From Burkholderiaceae bacterium (lineage in GTDB: Bacteria > Pseudomonadota > Gammaproteobacteria > Burkholderiales > Burkholderiaceae_F), in the NCBI GenBank assembly GCA_013813185.1, contig JACCSD010000125.1:1-10753 (forward strand): DNA of 10,753 bases. Direction: 5' to 3'. Below are positions 6,874-10,753 of the stretch, one piece after another. Made by a program: the position numbers and the translations under genes. Each line of letters starts with the position of its first letter. Within the stretch, counting starts at the first letter, position 1. The notes beneath the pieces were generated by a model. That model had not been told where the DNA came from. It worked only from the letters and a program-made list of their open reading frames with translations, and did no database searches.

Positions 6874-7764
6874 ATGAAACGTATCGCTCTGTTCGTTCTG
6901 ACGAACCTTGCGATTATGGCGGTACTGGTGCTGTTCCTGACCGTACTGTCTTCCGTGTTTGGCATCAACTTCAACCTCGGCGGGCAAACGCTTAACGTCG
7001 GCAGCCTGGCGATCTTTTCGCTAGTGATCGGCTTTGGCGGGGCGTTTATTTCGCTGCTTTTGTCGAAGTGGATGGCCAAGCGCGCGACCGGCGCGCAGGT
7101 GATCAGCCAGCCGTCCAACGCGATGGAATCGTGGCTGGTCGGCGCCGTTCAGCGACACGCGGAAAAGGCCGGCATCGGCATGCCCGAAGTGGCGATCTTC
7201 GAAGGCGAGCCGAACGCGTTTGCGACCGGGGCGTTCAAGAATAGTGCCCTGGTGGCAGTCTCGACGGGTCTACTCCAGTCCATGAGCAAGGACGAGGTCG
7301 AGGCGGTGCTGGGCCACGAGGTTTCGCACATTGCCAATGGCGATATGGTGACGATGACGTTGTTGCAGGGCGTGATGAACACGTTCGTCGTGTTCGCGTC
7401 GCGCGTGATCGGCTACGTCGTTGACCGCATGGTGTTGCGCAACGAGAGCAACGCGCCGGGCATCGGGTATTACGTGACTACGATCGTGCTCGACATTGCG
7501 CTCGGCTTCCTGGCCGCGATGGTCGTGGCGTGGTTCTCACGTCGACGCGAATTCCGTGCCGACGCTGGCGCTGCCGCACTGATGGGCAACAACCGCCCGA
7601 TGATCAACGCGCTGGCGAGACTGGGCGGCCAGGATCCCGGCCAGTTGCCGCAGCAGGTACAAACGTTCGGCATCAACGGACGGCCGAGTGGAATGCTGGC
7701 GTTGTTCTCCAGCCATCCGCCGATCGAACAACGGATCGCGGCGCTACAGTCAGCGGGCCGTTAG
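6874..7764 (+). CDS. htpX: Zinc metalloprotease HtpX
   Basis: HtpX is an inner-membrane M48 zinc protease that, with FtsH, removes damaged or misfolded membrane proteins. The 296-residue product (E. coli 293) begins MKRIALFVLTNLA, as in the family. Two N-terminal membrane helices lie at about 4-26 and 43-64. The zinc motif HEVSH is at 148-152, followed by IANGDMVTM, and the third ligand is Glu226 in SRRREFRAD. Further hydrophobic stretches lie at about 160-183 and 200-220. HPPIEQRI (about 281-288) is the usual C-terminal family motif. GGAG at 6862-6865 is well placed for ATG 6874; an in-frame ATG at 6808 lacks family support. In E. coli htpX responds to heat and envelope stress; no such promoter is clear here. 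Confidence 0.97.
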   Translation: MKRIALFVLTNLAIMAVLVLFLTVLSSVFGINFNLGGQTLNVGSLAIFSLVIGFGGAFISLLLSKWMAKRATGAQVISQPSNAMESWLVGAVQRHAEKAGIGMPEVAIFEGEPNAFATGAFKNSALVAVSTGLLQSMSKDEVEAVLGHEVSHIANGDMVTMTLLQGVMNTFVVFASRVIGYVVDRMVLRNESNAPGIGYYVTTIVLDIALGFLAAMVVAWFSRRREFRADAGAAALMGNNRPMINALARLGGQDPGQLPQQVQTFGINGRPSGMLALFSSHPPIEQRIAALQSAGR

Positions 7765-7786
7765 TCCGAAGCAATTGCAGCGAATC

Positions 7787-7811
7787 AAGGCCGGGACTTC
7801 CCGGCCTTTTT
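7787..7811 (+). terminator. Rho-independent terminator after htpX
   Basis: AAGGCCGGG (7787-7795) pairs perfectly with CCCGGCCTT (7800-7808) around an ACTT loop, with five T from 7807 to 7811. It lies 22 bases after the htpX stop. The T-tract end overlaps the stop codon of the convergent MATE gene (TAA at 7812-7810 on the - strand). On the - strand the tail is only TTGATT, so any bidirectional action would be weak. Confidence 0.88.
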
Positions 7812-9246
7812 ATTCTCGCTCGGCCGTTCTGCGCGAAACGTCGGCTGCAAGCCACGCGAGCGAAAATGCGGCGATGCCCAGAGCAACGGTTGCGGCCTCC
7901 CAAAAGCCAAGAGCACCGCGCGGCGGGCCGAGCGGTGTGTCATAAAGTGCAATCCAATAGCCGCCCGCTAATCCGACGCCCCACAGCGAGACGCCGTAAA
8001 TCACCATCGGCCAAAACGTATTTTTGTAACCTCGGAGCGCGAATCCGCACACGCCCTGGCAGGCGTCGAACACATGAAATACCGCGGCCCAGCCGATCAG
8101 CGACAGCGCGACCGCACTGACTGCGGCGTCGATCGTATACAACGCAACCAGCGGCTCACGCAGCAGCCACACAATGAGCGCTGCCGCCAGCGCAATGCCG
8201 ATCGACAGACGAAATCCGCGCAGTGCGGCCACGCGCGCGACGCGTGGAGCGCCGGCGCCCATCGATTGCGCGACGAGCACGCTGGTCGCAATTCCGATTG
8301 CAAGCGGAACCATGAACAGAATCGCCGCCACGTTGGCCACCACCTGATGGCCCGCAACGGATGTAGTCCCCAGGCGCGCAATCAAGACCGCCATAAACGT
8401 GAACGACGTTACCTCGAAGGCCACCGACAAGCCGATCGGAACGCCGAGCTTCAGCAAATCGCGCTGACTCGCCCAACGCGGACGATGGATGCGGTCGCTG
8501 TGAAAGCGCCGGAAGAAAGGATCGAGCCGCCAGACGCCGACGCTCAATGCAAGCGTCACCCACGCCAGCACCGCGGTTGCAACGGCAGCGCCCGCGCCGC
8601 CCATCGGCGGAATCGGCCCCGCGCCGGACATGAAGACTTCATTGAGCGGGACTTTCAATGCCAGCGCAAATACGTTGATCATCATCGTGATCTTCGGGCG
8701 CGACACCGCTGCGTTCAATGCTACGAACGTGCGCGACGCCAGCGCGGCGGGTAGGCCAAAGGCGATCGCGTGCAGGTACGTCGTTGCGATCGATGCAACC
8801 TCGGGCTCTACCCGCGCAAAGCCCAGCCAGGGGCTGGTTGCAAGCACGATAGGCAAGCCCGCGATCGCGAGGAAAAGTGAAAGCCACAGCGCTTGCTGCA
8901 GATCGTCGCCAATGGCGCGCCAGCGCCGCGCCCCGAAATGATGGCCGGCGATCGGCGACAGCGCCTGCAGTACCCCCATTAAGCCGATGTAGACGGAGAC
9001 GTAGATGCTTGAGCCGACTGCCACCGCCGCCAGATCGGTCGCAGAGAGTTGACCGGCCATGATCGTGTCGATCGTGCCGTTACCGACCACGGCGAGGTTC
9101 GCGATGAAAAGCGGCCACCCGAGTTTGACGAAGGCGCGGGTTGACGTATCGGGAGCAGCGCGCCTATCCGGTCGCGTGTCTTGCGGGAGATCTGAAGTGA
9201 GGTCGGTAGCGTCGTCAGTGGCATTCCGCCGCGGCGCGCGTGTCAT
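7810..9246 (-). CDS. MATE family efflux transporter, NorM-like
   Basis: This is an inner-membrane cation/drug antiporter of the MATE family (MOP superfamily); the substrate cannot be read from sequence. The 478-residue product has about twelve hydrophobic segments in two related halves. Acidic residues matching those studied in Vibrio NorM are present: Asp60 in GTIDTIMAG, Glu277 in VAFEVTSF and Asp395 in FDACQGV. The stretch PLAIGIATSVLVAQSMGAG (about 314-332) is typical of the family. About 38 hydrophilic residues rich in Asp, Thr and Arg precede the first helix. ATG 9246 is chosen because it overlaps the upstream glycosyltransferase stop in ATGA; GTG 9261 would add five residues. The two genes are probably cotranscribed, and the stop touches the htpX terminator. 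Confidence 0.92.
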   Translation of the reverse strand: MTRAPRRNATDDATDLTSDLPQDTRPDRRAAPDTSTRAFVKLGWPLFIANLAVVGNGTIDTIMAGQLSATDLAAVAVGSSIYVSVYIGLMGVLQALSPIAGHHFGARRWRAIGDDLQQALWLSLFLAIAGLPIVLATSPWLGFARVEPEVASIATTYLHAIAFGLPAALASRTFVALNAAVSRPKITMMINVFALALKVPLNEVFMSGAGPIPPMGGAGAAVATAVLAWVTLALSVGVWRLDPFFRRFHSDRIHRPRWASQRDLLKLGVPIGLSVAFEVTSFTFMAVLIARLGTTSVAGHQVVANVAAILFMVPLAIGIATSVLVAQSMGAGAPRVARVAALRGFRLSIGIALAAALIVWLLREPLVALYTIDAAVSAVALSLIGWAAVFHVFDACQGVCGFALRGYKNTFWPMVIYGVSLWGVGLAGGYWIALYDTPLGPPRGALGFWEAATVALGIAAFSLAWLAADVSRRTAERE

Positions 9247-10753
9247 CGATCGCGCACCCACACCCGGAACACTTCGTCATAGCGCGCTCGGCGCGTGAAC
9301 TCGTAGGCGACTTTCCAGCCGCGCAACGGCTCATCGTCGGTCTCGGTGCGTTGACTATCGCGCTGGATCGCAACGCGGCAAGACACCGGGGCGGAAAATT
9401 GCGGCGCGAAGTTCACGCCGCCGTGATAGGCCAACATCGCCCGAATGCCGACCGGAAGGTGATGCGCCTGCACGCAGCTGTCTCCGCCAGCCCGCCTGAC
9501 CTGATCGGCGAGCACAGCTGCCGTCGATGCATAGGAGCGCGAGTATTCGATGGGAGCGCCATAGAGCGATACGACGACGATCCACACGGTAGCGAGGCCG
9601 CCCGCAGCGAAAAATGGCCCGCGCCACAGCACTTTCGGACGCCACCGCACTCGCCAAACCGCCAACATGACCCAGGCGGCGGTAGCGAACACTGCGATTG
9701 CGGTGGCAACAATCGGCGCCGACGGTTCGAGTCCCGGCACCAGGCGCGCGACCGACTCGGCCATTTTCGGCGGAACGCCGGCATTCCAGGCGCCGAAGTA
9801 AACCCAGATGGCAAGCAGCGCCAACGTAAACAGCGCAAGCGAAAACCAGTCGATCGCATCGTCGGCGGCGCGCCGCAACGTCGATACACCAAAAGCGCCG
9901 AGCACCACCAGCGGAGGGATCGCCGCAATCAATTCGCGATCACTCGGGTCCGCGACGATCAGCAGCGCCAGCATCGACGCCACCACGATCAGCAGCGGTA
10001 GCAGCACGTGCGGCCGGCGCCAGAAGCTGCGCCATGAATACAGGGTCCAGAGCGCGAATGGCCACAGCGGCCACGTGTACCAGCCGATATTGCGTACCGC
10101 CCACATCAGGCCCGACAAACTCGGCCCGTAAAGCTCGCGCGCGTTCCACGCCCACCAGGCATCGAAGTAGAGAACGGCTTGGGGCGTCGCCGTGTGCGCT
10201 GCAAGCGGCCACACGGCGAATAACCCAACGGCGATCGCGATGAGCACGATCGCTCGTATCAAGCGATACCTGCCGAACGACAACACAAAGATGAGCGCTG
10301 CGATCATCAATGCAGTGGCCGGCAACAGGCCGCGCGTCAGTGCAATGGCGGCCAGCGCGAGGGCTGCGGCGAAGGTTCCTTTCCATGGATCTTCCAGCGA
10401 TACCGCAAGGCCAAACAGCAGCATGGCCACGAACGCAAACAGCGCTGCTTCGGCGACCGTTTCATGCAGCCTGAACACGATGCCGATGGTTGCGAGCATC
10501 AACAGCACGGCGATATCCGCGAGAGTGCGGCCGTAGTCGCGAGGGTTGGCCTCGCCACCGAACGCGAACGCAACCGGTTGCGTTTCGGGACGGCGAGCAA
10601 GCCGATACGTCGCGTACCACAGACTTGTCGTGGCGATGAAAAACCACAACACGGTGACCAGGCGCGCGGCGACGATATCGCCGAAGATGCCGCCGAACAA
10701 CTTGATCATCAGCGCGCCGATCCAGAACGGCAGCGGCCCTTCCTCGGGCAGTG
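9243..10753 (-). CDS. ArnT/PMT-type membrane glycosyltransferase, 5'-truncated by the window edge
   Basis: This resembles the GT-C fold enzymes of the ArnT/PMT group, which use polyprenyl-phosphate sugars to modify lipid A, proteins or other periplasmic acceptors. The frame is open to the right edge, and 502 residues plus part of a codon are visible. The first visible residues, LPEEGPLPFWIGAL, fit the ArnT segment just after the first periplasmic loop, so about 50-60 residues, including the expected catalytic Asp region, are missing. At least nine hydrophobic helices follow. Counting from the in-frame ATG at 10709, FDAWWAWNARELYGPS is at about 182-197. The polar C-terminal domain (about 385-488) has Cys412 and Cys444, which could form a periplasmic disulfide. 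The stop overlaps the MATE start. Acceptor and donor are unknown; other GT-C families remain possible. Confidence 0.8.
   Translation of the reverse strand, partial: LPEEGPLPFWIGALMIKLFGGIFGDIVAARLVTVLWFFIATTSLWYATYRLARRPETQPVAFAFGGEANPRDYGRTLADIAVLLMLATIGIVFRLHETVAEAALFAFVAMLLFGLAVSLEDPWKGTFAAALALAAIALTRGLLPATALMIAALIFVLSFGRYRLIRAIVLIAIAVGLFAVWPLAAHTATPQAVLYFDAWWAWNARELYGPSLSGLMWAVRNIGWYTWPLWPFALWTLYSWRSFWRRPHVLLPLLIVVASMLALLIVADPSDRELIAAIPPLVVLGAFGVSTLRRAADDAIDWFSLALFTLALLAIWVYFGAWNAGVPPKMAESVARLVPGLEPSAPIVATAIAVFATAAWVMLAVWRVRWRPKVLWRGPFFAAGGLATVWIVVVSLYGAPIEYSRSYASTAAVLADQVRRAGGDSCVQAHHLPVGIRAMLAYHGGVNFAPQFSAPVSCRVAIQRDSQRTETDDEPLRGWKVAYEFTRRARYDEVFRVWVRDR

Noticed and set aside
1..10753. 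Search by eye for insertion sequences, CRISPR arrays, tRNA genes, attachment sites and toxin-antitoxin genes
   Set aside because: None was found. Coding density is high, composition is even, and all nine genes belong to common chromosomal families.

Overview
This looks like ordinary, well-kept core chromosome of a GC-rich betaproteobacterium, most likely in the Burkholderiales. The reasons are high GC, an IHF-beta with the acidic tail seen in Burkholderia-type proteins, the gene order rpsA-ihfB-lapA-lapB-cysM, and a class I fumarase beside a TIGR00645/YqhA membrane protein. The genus assignment is inference from remembered family sequences; no search was run.

Layout. From 1 to 4429 all genes are on the + strand: the end of rpsA (ribosomal protein S1, 5' end outside the window), ihfB, a strong intrinsic terminator, then lapA, lapB and cysM. 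From 4451 to 6615 two genes are on the - strand and are transcribed as yqhA-like then class I fumarase. A 258-base divergent intergenic region (6616-6873) separates them from htpX on the + strand (6874-7764). An intrinsic terminator at 7787-7811 closes htpX. From 7810 to the right edge are two - strand genes: an ArnT/PMT-type membrane glycosyltransferase (5' end outside the window), then a NorM-like MATE transporter.

How the genes fit together. rpsA-ihfB is a translation and nucleoid module. lapA-lapB is an inner-membrane pair that in E. coli controls LPS synthesis by presenting LpxC to FtsH. HtpX is another membrane quality-control protease. Fumarase belongs to the TCA cycle, and CysM makes cysteine. 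Three gene pairs are joined by 4-base start/stop overlaps (lapB/cysM GTGA, yqhA/fumarase ATGA, glycosyltransferase/MATE ATGA), which points to translational coupling.

No mobile element, CRISPR array, tRNA, rRNA or phage gene was seen, and no convincing new system. The points most worth a second look are the lapB-cysM junction, the two coupled pairs that include poorly understood membrane proteins, and a cluster of CCGAAC hexamers in the htpX/yqhA divergent region.
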